A DNA stretch of 64,000 bases from CAZEJS01 sp964512645 (GTDB lineage: Bacteria > Actinomycetota > Geothermincolia > Fen-727 > Anoxymicrobiaceae), in assembly GCA_964512645.1 (NCBI GenBank), contig CAZEJS010000009.1, positions 1 to 64,000 on the forward strand, written 5' to 3'. The notes beneath the pieces are model-generated. The model was not told the DNA's origin. It made no database searches and saw only the letters and a list, made by a program, of their open reading frames with translations. Each line of letters opens with the position of its first letter. Position 1 is the first letter of the stretch. The position numbers and the translations under genes are program-made. This document shows positions 34,424 through 45,359 of the stretch, one piece after another.

Positions 34424-34840
34424 CCGCTTGATTCCATCTCGCACCACGGATAACATCGAACCACGGCGGCTGTTGCAGTCAGATGACTTTTGAGCGGGTC
34501 CCGGTCTGTGGTTGAAAGTCGATGCCAGTCGCAGGCGAAACGACCCACGTAAGGTAACTAATGGTTGCTGAGCATGGTGCGGCTTAGGGGTAAGTCCTGC
34601 CCTCGAACAATCGGGGAGAAGGCGGCGTGGCCGTGTCGATGAAGACGCGTGCTGCAAACTCTCAGCAGGCGAGTGTGGGGCCAAAGACCAGGTCAGCGGG
34701 GCTCGCTCTCTCTTTCATGGCCGCCTGCGACAGGCGTCCCGGAATCAACAGCGCCCCGCCGCCGTATCGCGCTCCCCTTCTGTTGGACACTCCATACCGC
34801 CTGTGGTAAATTACGACAAAGCAGTTTGAGACTGGGGGAT
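34424..34840 (+). ncRNA. Candidate structured RNA between flgM and csp, possibly raiA-motif-like
   Basis: About 415 bases with no credible gene, lower in G+C than the surroundings and rich in short pairings. Examples are GTCG with CGAC around GCGAAA near 34526, a stem near 34600 around CTCGAACAATCGGGG, and CGCCTG with CAGGCG near 34724. A purine-rich single-stranded-looking block (GGGGTAAGTCC) lies near 34590. The known raiA-motif RNA of Firmicutes and Actinobacteria occurs near raiA/hpf and comFC genes, which is exactly this context. Identity with that class is an inference; ends are approximate, and the csp promoter lies inside the 3' part. Confidence 0.4.
34783..34812 (+). promoter_or_regulatory. 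Vegetative promoter of the cold-shock gene
   Basis: TTGGAC at 34783-34788 and TAAATT at 34807-34812, separated by 18 bases. The predicted transcript start near 34819 gives a leader of about 25 bases to the TTG start. Confidence 0.6.
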
Positions 34841-34843
34841 GCG

Positions 34844-35047
34844 TTGGAATCAGGTGTTGTCAAGTGGTTCAATCCCGAGAAGGGTTTCGGCTTTATCGAG
34901 CGTGAGAGCGGGGATGACGTGTTCGTCCATTTCTCCGATATCAGCGCCGACGGGTACCGGACCTTGAACGAGGGCGAAGCCGTCCAGTTCGAAGTGGAAG
35001 ACGGTGACCGCGGGCCGAAAGCGACCAACGTCACCAGGCAAAGCTGA
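34844..35047 (+). CDS. csp: Cold-shock protein
   Basis: A 67-residue OB-fold RNA-binding chaperone. Both RNP motifs are intact: KGFGFI (about 14-19) and DVFVHF (about 27-32). TTG 34844 is the start, ten bases after GGGGGAT; the long upstream frame does not belong to it. It has its own promoter and a stem-loop after the stop. It intervenes between flgM and hpf. Confidence 0.93.
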   Translation: MESGVVKWFNPEKGFGFIERESGDDVFVHFSDISADGYRTLNEGEAVQFEVEDGDRGPKATNVTRQS

Positions 35048-35069
35048 CAGCGTCGAATATTTGATACTG

Positions 35070-35105
35070 CAACCCCATTCGGCCACAGTGCTCAAGGTGG
35101 GGTTG
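35070..35105 (+). terminator. Stem-loop after the cold-shock gene
   Basis: CAACCCCA pairs perfectly with TGGGGTTG across a 20-base loop, followed by TAATCTT. It probably ends the csp transcript, or lies in the hpf leader. Confidence 0.5.
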
Positions 35106-35142
35106 TAATCTTAATCGTTATAGCCGGGCCGCGGGCCAGGGC

Positions 35143-35706
35143 ATGGAGGTGCCGTTGCAGATAGTCGTCAAGGGCAAGAACATCGAGCTGACAGATGCTC
35201 TGCGCGAGCACGCGCTCGAGAAGGCTTCGAAGATCAAGAAGTTCGGCCTCGACGTCCACGAGATAGAGGTCACGCTGCTGGTGGAGAAGAACCCCAGCAT
35301 CCAGAAGAACCAGATCGCGGAGATCAACATCTTCGCCAGCAGGGCGACCCTGCGCGGGGTCGGCCGTGACCGTGACATGTACGTTGCCATCGACCACGCC
35401 GTTTCCAGGGTCGAGCGTCAGCTGATCAAGCATCACGGGAAGAAGATAGACCGCACCCAGTCCCATCCCAGCCCGCTGAAGACCGTTGCCGTCGAGGAGG
35501 CTCCCGCGGAGGATACGGCTCCCTCTATCGTGAAGACCAAGGCGATCCCTCGGAAGCCCATGGCCCCGGAGGAAGCCGTTCTGCAGATGGAGACCCTGGG
35601 CCACGACTTCTTCGTGTTCACCGACTCCGATACCGACAACACCAACATCGTTTACAGGCGTATGGACGGCAACTACGGCTTGATCGACTACGGCGTCATC
35701 GACTGA
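35143..35706 (+). CDS. hpf: Ribosome hibernation promoting factor, long form
   Basis: Binds the 30S subunit and dimerises 70S ribosomes into inactive 100S particles in slow growth. 187 residues, the long form: N-terminal HPF/YfiA domain (about 4-105) and C-terminal dimerisation domain (about 130-187) with GHDFFVF and YRRMDGNYGLI. ATG 35143 is used. A TTATAG box at 35118-35123 may be its -10. It precedes secA as in Bacillus, with two HD-domain genes inserted. Confidence 0.93.
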   Translation: MEVPLQIVVKGKNIELTDALREHALEKASKIKKFGLDVHEIEVTLLVEKNPSIQKNQIAEINIFASRATLRGVGRDRDMYVAIDHAVSRVERQLIKHHGKKIDRTQSHPSPLKTVAVEEAPAEDTAPSIVKTKAIPRKPMAPEEAVLQMETLGHDFFVFTDSDTDNTNIVYRRMDGNYGLIDYGVID

Positions 35707-35730
35707 CTCCGCCCCGGGAGGTGACCGGCC

Positions 35731-35817
35731 ATGGCCGGTCTGATCGACTTCTCTAAAAAAGTCCTGAGGTACATAGCGGAGACGTTCCTGGCTGGAGGCG
35801 CTGGAATAAGATGGTAA
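35731..35817 (+). CDS. Possible 28-residue leader peptide
   Basis: ATG 35731 follows GGGAGGTGA at good spacing and encodes a short protein rich in hydrophobic and basic residues (MAGLIDFSKKVLRYIAE start). Its TAA at 35815 overlaps the ATG of the HD-GYP gene at 35811, so its translation could be coupled to that gene. No homologue is recognised. A real ribosome binding site and the tight overlap are the only support. Confidence 0.4.
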   Translation: MAGLIDFSKKVLRYIAETFLAGGAGIRW

Positions 35818-37478
35818 AACGCTCCGACCTACAGCTGGACGGCTCCCTCTTCGAGGATCCGCCGAAGGGCAGGCGTGCCCGCCGTGCCGCCCCCGCCGGA
35901 CCGGCGGATACGCGGACCCCGAGGCATATGAACAGGGTGGACAACGTCCTGGCGGTATCGCTGGTGCTGGCCGTCGCCCTCCTGGTGTTGCTGGGCTTCA
36001 CCGCGAAGAAGGAGAACTGGTTCGCGGTGGTTCTCTTCGGCCTGATGTTCCTGGCCTCCGAGCTGTTCGCGCTGCCCATGAGGCCGGCGGGGCGGCTGTC
36101 TATCGCGCTGGTGCCGCTGGTGATGGCGATGATGGCGTCCGGGCCGCTCGGCACCGCGGTCGTGGCCGCGTTCGGGCTGCCGATCTTCTTCATGGAGAGG
36201 ATGCCGCAGGGCTGGAAGCGAATGGCTTTCAACGCCGCGCAGCTCGTCTTCGCCGCCGGTGCTGCGGCGTTCGTCTTCAAGCACACCGGCGGAGGCATAC
36301 TGGATGCCGGTCTGAAGAACGGTGGGGGGCTGGTGCTCCCATGGATACTCGCCACGCTGGTCTTCTTCGTGTGTAATACGCTCCTGGTCATGCCGGTGCT
36401 CGCGCCCTCCGGCGAGCGGATGCTGCGGTTCTGGGCGCGCCGCCTGCTGCCGAAGCTGCCGGGCTACGCCTTCTACTCGGCGGTCGGCTTCCTGGCCGCG
36501 GTCATGTACGTGAAGCTGGAGTTCCCTTCCGTGGTGCTTGTCTTCGCGCCCCTCCTGGCCATCCGGGTGGTCTACACGAGATACGCCACAATGCGTGACG
36601 TATGCGACGACACCACTCTGGCGATCATGGAGGCGGTCGAGGGCGGGAGCATGTTCATGGAAGGGCACGCCGTCGGCGTAGCCGAGACGGCCGTGGCGAT
36701 CGCCGAGGAGATGGAGCTGTCGGAGGAGGAGGTCCACTTCCTGAGACAGGCCGCCCTGTTGCACGACATTGGCAAGCTCGCCCTGGAACCCGCCGTGGTG
36801 GAGAAGCCCGGCCCGTTGACGCCGGAAGAGTACGAGGAGATCAAGAAGCACCCGCTGATCGGCGCGAACATCGTCTCGCGGGAGGAATCGTTCTCTCCAG
36901 TGGCTACGACGATACGGCACCACCACGAAATGGCCGACGGCAGCGGGTACCCGGACGGCCTGACCGGTGAGACGGTCCCGCTGGGCGCCAGGATACTCGC
37001 CGTGGCGGACGCCTACGACGCCATGCAGAGGCCCGTCCCGTTCAGGGAGCCGCTGAACGCGCACGGGGCGGTTTCGGAGGTAGTGCGGGTGAAAGGCATC
37101 CAGTTCGACCCGGCGGTAGTCGACGCCTTCGTCAGGGCTATGGTCCGCCAGGGGCAGTGGACAGGCGCGTTGAAGGACAGGGTGAGGATGCCGGCAAGGA
37201 AGGTCGACGAGGATCAGATGTCCATGCCGGTCACCGTGCCGGAGCAGCCGACGCTCAAAGAGGGGGCGCCGGCTTCGTCCGGCCAGGACAGTCCCCCGGC
37301 GGGGGCCACGCCGGCCGAGGGCATCGCCTACGACAGCGTGCGTGGTGATATCGAGAAGGACATAAGAGACTGGGAAAGGGCGGACGGTGGCGCCAGACGA
37401 AAGGCCCGGCAGCCGAAGAAGAGGCCGGGCTCCCGAAAAAAGAAAACAGAAGAAGGACCGGGCACGGAAGCCTCATAG
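35811..37478 (+). CDS. Membrane HD-GYP domain protein, possible cyclic-di-GMP phosphodiesterase
   Basis: 555 residues. The N-terminal half (about 40-260) holds several membrane helices; an HD-GYP domain follows (about 275-430) with HDIGKLAL, HHHEMADGSGYPDGL and ADAYDAM, so all metal-binding positions look intact. A disordered tail rich in Pro, Lys and Arg ends the protein. Hydrolysis of cyclic-di-GMP on the cytoplasmic side is the expected activity. ATG 35811 overlaps the small ORF before it, and the 3' end overlaps the next gene by 92 bases. Confidence 0.85.
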   Translation: MVKRSDLQLDGSLFEDPPKGRRARRAAPAGPADTRTPRHMNRVDNVLAVSLVLAVALLVLLGFTAKKENWFAVVLFGLMFLASELFALPMRPAGRLSIALVPLVMAMMASGPLGTAVVAAFGLPIFFMERMPQGWKRMAFNAAQLVFAAGAAAFVFKHTGGGILDAGLKNGGGLVLPWILATLVFFVCNTLLVMPVLAPSGERMLRFWARRLLPKLPGYAFYSAVGFLAAVMYVKLEFPSVVLVFAPLLAIRVVYTRYATMRDVCDDTTLAIMEAVEGGSMFMEGHAVGVAETAVAIAEEMELSEEEVHFLRQAALLHDIGKLALEPAVVEKPGPLTPEEYEEIKKHPLIGANIVSREESFSPVATTIRHHHEMADGSGYPDGLTGETVPLGARILAVADAYDAMQRPVPFREPLNAHGAVSEVVRVKGIQFDPAVVDAFVRAMVRQGQWTGALKDRVRMPARKVDEDQMSMPVTVPEQPTLKEGAPASSGQDSPPAGATPAEGIAYDSVRGDIEKDIRDWERADGGARRKARQPKKRPGSRKKKTEEGPGTEAS

Positions 37479-39109
37479 CTCCGTTTTCGACGGCGCGGAC
37501 CTCGTTGAAGGGTTCGACGACATCGAGTTCGGTGAGGAGGAGTACGACGAGGTGGCCGAGAGGACCGTTCGCGGCCCTTCCGCGGCCATCCCCCCGCCGG
37601 TCCCCGGCGTCGAGAGGCCGGAGGCGCGCGGCACTCCCGCCGGGGAGGCGCGTGCGCGCCGGCGCAGGGAGGAAGAGGATGGCCCCGACCTTCCCGAGCC
37701 GGTGCATGCCGGGGCAACAGCGGATCTGTCCGGGGATGACGAAGAGGGCGGCCTCGCCGGGTCCGCACGGGCGGATCGGCGCAGGCAGCCGGAGCGAAAG
37801 ATGCGGCAGAGGCGCGCGACGGGCGGGGGCTTACCTCTGGCGAGCATCCTGATCGCGGTCGCGGCGGTGGTTACGCTGGTACTCACGCTCGTTTGGACGC
37901 GCCTCGGGGCTATAGATTACAGCGATTTCGTGTTCCTGCTGGCGGTTTTCGTCCTCGCCTCGATGTTCGACCTCAAGCTCCGTGGCGGGGGAAAAGTGAG
38001 CCTGGGGGTGGCGCCGCTGCTGGCCGCCCTGATCGCGCTTCCCGTGAACCTGCCGTCGGCGCCTTACGCGAAGATAACCGGCGCCGCGGCCGTCCAGGTG
38101 ATATGGCTGTTCCTCCTCGGCACCGTGGTGGTGCTGATGACGCGGCTGACCAGGAAGATCACCAGGGACGACGTGCTCGGCCTCCTGATGGATTTCAGCG
38201 GCGTCGGGCTGGCGGCCCTGGTCTTTTACCTGATGGTGAAGTTCCTCCCCAAGAGGCCGGAACTGCTGGGTCACTACACCCCCGCCGTGCTGGCGGCGGC
38301 CGCCCTGGGCGCCCTTGTGCTCTACTTCGTCTACCTGGCGAGGGTGTCGTACGTCCTGTCGTCAGACGGGGAGTTTCCGCCGGGGGTCTATTTCCAGAGC
38401 GTGATGCGCAAGTCCTGGCTGGCGTACGGCATACTCGCCTTCACCGGCGGGGCAATGGGGCTGGTTTTCGTGGGGATCGGCATCTGGTCCACGCTGGTGG
38501 CCCTGCCGTTCCTGCTGGTGTTCATGTACGCCTACAACAGGGTGGCGGCGACGGACCAGTACCTCCTGGAGACAATCAGGGTGCTTTCGGTGATCCCTGA
38601 AGAGACGGGCATGCTGCCGCGTGGACACGCCGACCGGGTGGCTGATCTGGCGGTCGGGGTCGCGCGGGAACTGGGCCTGTCGCCCGAAGACTCGCAGCAG
38701 GTGGAGTACGCCGCCTACCTCCACGACATCGGCGCGGTGACGCGCCAGGGCATACACGGGCCCGACCAGAGGCAGCTCACCGAGGTCGAAGGCGTGATAG
38801 CCGGCGGTGTGGACATAGTCGGCAAGGTGCCGTACCTGGAGGTCGCCGCGGAGATACTCGGCGGGCGTGAAGGTCTGCGGGACAGGGTCAGCGACGTGGA
38901 CAAGCGTCGGGCGGTCAGCGCCGGCGCCGGTATCCTGAGGGCCGTCGATGACTTCGAGGGCCTGGTGCAGGGCAACGATATCCGGGAGCCGCTTTCGGCG
39001 AACGACGCGCTCACGGAGATGAACCTGGAGCGCGGCATAAAGTACGACAGCAAGGTGCTTCGGGCCATCGCCCGGGTACTGACGAGGACGCCAAGGGAGT
39101 ACTCAACCA

Positions 39110-41614
<2,505 letters not shown>

Positions 41615-41638
41615 CCTTTCCCGAAAGGAGCAATCGAA

Positions 41639-42779
41639 ATGGTTAGTGACTTCAAGGACCGGATTGACGGCTACCGCCGCGACCTGCTGAAAATCGGCGG
41701 TTATCTTTGAAGTAGCACTCTCGCGCTCCGAGCTCGAAGAGCTCCGCAAGAAGGTGTCCGCCGAGGGGTTCTGGGACGACCAGGACCAGGCGCGCAAGGC
41801 CATGGCGCTTCTCTCCCGCCACGAGGAGCGCGTCTCCATGTACGACGGCATCATGGAGCGCATCGAAGAGCTGGACGAGATGAACCGCCTGGGCATCGAG
41901 GAGGGGGACGCGTCTTTCGAGGCGGAGATCCTCGCGGGCCTGGAGGAGGTGGAGGAGGAGCTTTCGCGGATCGAATCGACGACGCTGCTCCAGGGCGAGT
42001 TCGACAGGAACTCGGCCATCGTGTCGCTGCATGCCGGAGCCGGGGGGATGGAATCCCAGGATTGGGCTGAGATGCTGATGCGGATGTACGAGAGGTGGGC
42101 GGAATCGAACGACTTCGAAGTGGACATGAACGACGTCCAGCACGGTGAAGGCGCGGGCATCAAGAGCGCGACGTTCACTGTGCGGGGGGACTACGCTTAC
42201 GGTTACCTCTCATGTGAGAAAGGCGTTCACAGGCTGGTAAGGATCTCGCCTTACGACTATTCGAAGAGACGGCACACTTCCTTCGTCTCCCTCGACGTGA
42301 TCCCCGAGGTGGGGGAGGAGTTCGACATCGAGCTCGACCCCAAGGACCTCAGGATCGACACCTACCGCTCGTCCGGGGCCGGAGGCCAGCACGTGAACGT
42401 GACCGATTCCGCGGTGAGGATCACCCACCTTCCCACCGGGATTACGGTCCAGTGCCAGAACGAGAGGTCCCAGTTCAGCAACCGGGCCACCGCGATGAAC
42501 ATCCTCAAGTCGCGTTTGTACGACCTCGCCCGGCGGGAGAAGGTCAAGGAGATAGAGGCGCTGCGGGGAAAGCGGATGGACATCGGGTGGGGCAGCCAGA
42601 TACGCTCGTACGTCTTCGCCCCGTACCAGATGGTGAAAGACCACCGGACGGGAATGGAGACGGGCAACGTGCGAGCGGTAATGGACGGAGAACTGGACCA
42701 GTTCATGCAAGAATGCCTGCGCTGGCGCAAGAAACAACAGGGTGAAACGGGTCCGGAGAAAGGGGATGGGGGTGCCTGA
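41639..42779 (+). CDS. prfB: Peptide chain release factor 2 with programmed +1 frameshift
   Basis: Releases peptides at UGA and UAA. A short frame from ATG 41639, after AAAGGAG, reaches an in-frame TGA at 41708-41710; the rest is read after a +1 shift, giving 379 residues in total. The GGQ motif appears as SSGAGGQHVN (about 246). The tripeptide used for stop recognition reads SPY instead of the usual SPF of RF2. The 5' extension is needed for the N-terminal helices, so this is not a sequencing artefact. Confidence 0.93.
41699..41711 (+). promoter_or_regulatory. prfB +1 frameshift site
   Basis: GGTTATCTTTGAA: slip codon CTT before the TGA stop, with an upstream G-rich GGCGG acting as the internal Shine-Dalgarno-like element. 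Low RF2 activity at TGA raises frameshifting and so RF2 synthesis. Confidence 0.9.
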
Positions 42780-43545
42780 GTCGCCACCGCCGGAAGCCGG
42801 GGATACGGCCCCCAGGATCAGGACAGACCTCCACGTGCACACCGTGTCCAGCGGGCACGGCTTCTCGACGGTGAGAGAGATCTGCGCCGAGGCCCGCGGG
42901 CGGGGCGTGGAGATGGTAGGGATCACCGACCACGGTCCCGCGATGCCGGGCGGGGCGCACATCTACCATTTCACCAACCTCGTGGTCATGCCGAGGGTGC
43001 TGTCCGGCGTCAGGGTGCTCCGCAGCGCCGAGTGCAACATCCTCGACAGAGAGGGGACGCTGGACGTGCACGACAGGGCGCTGGCGGTGCTGGACGTGGT
43101 CCACGCGGGGATACATCCTCGCACCGGTTATGAAGGCGAGGGAGTGGAGGACAACACCAGGGCGGTGGTCGCCGCGGTCGCCAGCGGGAAGGTGGACATC
43201 CTGGTCCACCCGGGGAACCCATGGTACCCGCTCGATTACGGAACCGTTGCGCGCGCGGCGGCGTCAGAAGGCGTGCTGCTGGAGATAAACAACTCCTCTT
43301 TCACGGTGGTCCGCCAGGGAAGCCTCGACAACTGCCGCGCGGTAATCAGGGAAGCGATGAAGGCCGGAGCCGGCATCTGTGTGGGCAGCGATGCGCACGA
43401 CGCATCCCTGGTGGGACGCTTCGAGAAGGCGCTGGAGCTGGTGGACGAGGCCGGCTTCCCGGAAGAGAGGATAGCCAACAGGGATCCGGACGCCGTGCTC
43501 GAGTTCCTGCGCTCCAGGGGCAGGAAGGAGATTTTCTTCGAGTAG
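42766..43545 (+). CDS. PHP-domain phosphatase-like hydrolase
   Basis: A 259-residue YcdX/PHP-type metal-dependent phosphoesterase. The trinuclear metal ligands are visible: DLHVHT (about 20-25), GITDHG, HAGIH, DILVHPG and GSDAHDAS. The substrate is unknown. ATG 42766 after GAGAAAGGGG is preferred to GTG 42742; it overlaps prfB by 14 bases. A perfect palindrome starts at its stop codon. Confidence 0.82.
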   Translation: MGVPESPPPEAGDTAPRIRTDLHVHTVSSGHGFSTVREICAEARGRGVEMVGITDHGPAMPGGAHIYHFTNLVVMPRVLSGVRVLRSAECNILDREGTLDVHDRALAVLDVVHAGIHPRTGYEGEGVEDNTRAVVAAVASGKVDILVHPGNPWYPLDYGTVARAAASEGVLLEINNSSFTVVRQGSLDNCRAVIREAMKAGAGICVGSDAHDASLVGRFEKALELVDEAGFPEERIANRDPDAVLEFLRSRGRKEIFFE

Positions 43546-43562
43546 GCTAAATATATTTAGCC
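43545..43562. repeat. Perfect 18-bp A+T-rich palindrome
   Basis: GGCTAAATATATTTAGCC lies right at the end of the PHP gene and 60 bases before ftsE. It could be an operator upstream of ftsEX or a short terminator stem; it is distinct from the G+C-rich surroundings. Confidence 0.5.
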
Positions 43563-43622
43563 CCGGACGGAAAGGGCCTGTTTTGCGTTGTTCGATGACG
43601 CCGGCTCGAAGGGATTGATGAA

Positions 43623-44309
43623 GTGATCAAGTTCAGGAGGATTTCGAAGGTCTACCAGGGCAACATATACGCCCTGGACGACGTGACCGTGGATATCGAG
43701 AAGAAGGAGTTCGTCTTCCTCGTCGGGCCGAGCGGTTCCGGCAAATCCACCTTCATCAAGTTGATGCTCAAGGAGGAGGAGCCTACCAGCGGCCAGGTGT
43801 ACATCGCGGATACGAACCTGGCGGAGATAAAAAAGTGGAAGATCCCCCACCTGCGCAGGAAGGTCGGTTGCGTCTTCCAGGACTACAAGCTGCTCGAGAA
43901 CAAGACCGTCTACGAGAACGTGGCCTACGCGCTCGAAGTGACCGGCAGGCCGCGGCGGATAATCGAGTCGTACGTGCCGGAGGTCCTGCGGCTGGTGGGA
44001 TTGAGCCACAAGCTGGAATCTTACCCGGCCGAGATGTCGGGCGGCGAACAGCAGCGCGTGTCCATCGCCAGGGCCTTCGTGAACCGCCCGCCGATACTGC
44101 TGGCCGACGAGCCTACCGGCAACCTCGATCCTTCCATGTCCATCGGCATCGTGAAGCTCCTCGAGCGCATCAACAACACTGGCACGACCGTGATCATGGC
44201 GACCCACGACCAGGACATCGTCAACACGTTCAAGAAGCGCGTTGTCGAGCTCCGGGACGGGCGCGTGATCCGTGACCAGGCCAGGGGGGTTTACGGCTAT
44301 GGCAGTTAA
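43623..44309 (+). CDS. ftsE: Cell-division ATP-binding protein FtsE
   Basis: ABC-type ATPase of the FtsEX complex, which activates cell-wall hydrolases at the division site. 228 residues. Walker A GPSGSGKST (about 37-45), signature MSGGEQQRVSIARA (about 139-152) and Walker B LLADEPTGNLDP are intact. GTG 43623 is used. The next gene, ftsX, overlaps it by 11 bases. Confidence 0.95.
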   Translation: MIKFRRISKVYQGNIYALDDVTVDIEKKEFVFLVGPSGSGKSTFIKLMLKEEEPTSGQVYIADTNLAEIKKWKIPHLRRKVGCVFQDYKLLENKTVYENVAYALEVTGRPRRIIESYVPEVLRLVGLSHKLESYPAEMSGGEQQRVSIARAFVNRPPILLADEPTGNLDPSMSIGIVKLLERINNTGTTVIMATHDQDIVNTFKKRVVELRDGRVIRDQARGVYGYGS

Positions 44310-45201
44310 TTTCATGTATTTCCTCAGGGAGTCCGCCTCTTCGATGCGGCGCAACATGGCCCTGACCGCGGCGGCGATAATGGTGACCAGCCTCTCGCTG
44401 CTGATCCTGGGTGTCGTAGGCATGTCGGTGCACGCCGGGAACGGCCTCGCCACCAACATGAAAGAGCGGGTCGACGAGATCAGGGTCTTTCTCAAGGAGA
44501 ACGTGACGGTCGAAGAGCGGGCCAGCATGGAGAACTTCATCCGCAAGATGTCTGAGGTCAAGAGCGTGAAGTATATCTCCAAGGAAGACGCGCTCGAAGA
44601 GTTCAAGAAGATGTACAAGGACGAGAAGCGGCTGCTGGAGGAGATCGAGGGAAACCCGCTGCCCGCCGAGTTCAAGGTCAGGATGAAAGACCCCAAGTTC
44701 AACGTGGTGGTCGCCGGCAGGATAGAGACCAGGCCGGAGGTAAGCGTTGACGACACGGGAAAGAAGGAGATCAAGAACCCCAGGGACGTGGTGCAGAAAG
44801 TGCTCCGGATAACCGGCGCGGTGCAGAAATTCGGGCTCGTGATCGTGCTGGCGTTCGGGCTGGTTGCCGTGGCGCTGGTTTCGATCACGATAAGGATGGC
44901 CATTTACTCCCGCCGCAAGGAAATCGGCATCATGAAGCTGGTCGGGGCCACGAACTGGTTCATCCGGTGGCCTTTCATGATGGAGGGCGTTATCGAAGGA
45001 TTCTTCGGGGCGGTGGTCGGGATCATAGTTGCCGTGCTCGTCAACGCCTGGTTCATATCGAAGCTCGAGTCGGCGGCGGAGAACGTGAACCTGGTCGCCG
45101 GCGGCTTCATGGCCGTTCTCTCCATCGTGCTGGTGATAATCGGCGTATTCATGGGCGCCATCGGGAGCGCGCTGGCCCTCAGGAGGCACATAGAGGTCTA
45201 G
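44299..45201 (+). CDS. ftsX: Cell-division membrane protein FtsX
   Basis: Membrane partner of FtsE, 300 residues. Four helices (about 20-45, 180-205, 225-250, 270-292) surround a large extracytoplasmic loop (about 48-170) that normally contacts a hydrolase partner. KEIGIMKLVGATNWFIRWPF is the conserved FtsX/MacB coupling region. ATG 44299 follows AGGGGGG; the longer frame from 44272 is within ftsE and less likely. Translationally coupled to ftsE. Confidence 0.93.
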   Translation: MAVNFMYFLRESASSMRRNMALTAAAIMVTSLSLLILGVVGMSVHAGNGLATNMKERVDEIRVFLKENVTVEERASMENFIRKMSEVKSVKYISKEDALEEFKKMYKDEKRLLEEIEGNPLPAEFKVRMKDPKFNVVVAGRIETRPEVSVDDTGKKEIKNPRDVVQKVLRITGAVQKFGLVIVLAFGLVAVALVSITIRMAIYSRRKEIGIMKLVGATNWFIRWPFMMEGVIEGFFGAVVGIIVAVLVNAWFISKLESAAENVNLVAGGFMAVLSIVLVIIGVFMGAIGSALALRRHIEV

Positions 45202-45359
45202 AACCCGGTTCGCAGGTGGGGCGTCTGACTCGTTGGACACCACGGGAGTGAATTGTCTCCTGTCAGTAGAAATGGAATAGGGCTATCATTTACTGCGGGT
45301 CCGAGAGGGCCCGCAGGTATCTTAGAAGCGGACACGGGGCCACCGGCTAAGGAGTGGAC

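Noticed and set aside
34649..34843. N-terminal extension of the cold-shock protein
   Set aside because: The extension is not conserved, lies in the promoter and RNA region, and TTG 34844 has a proper ribosome binding site.
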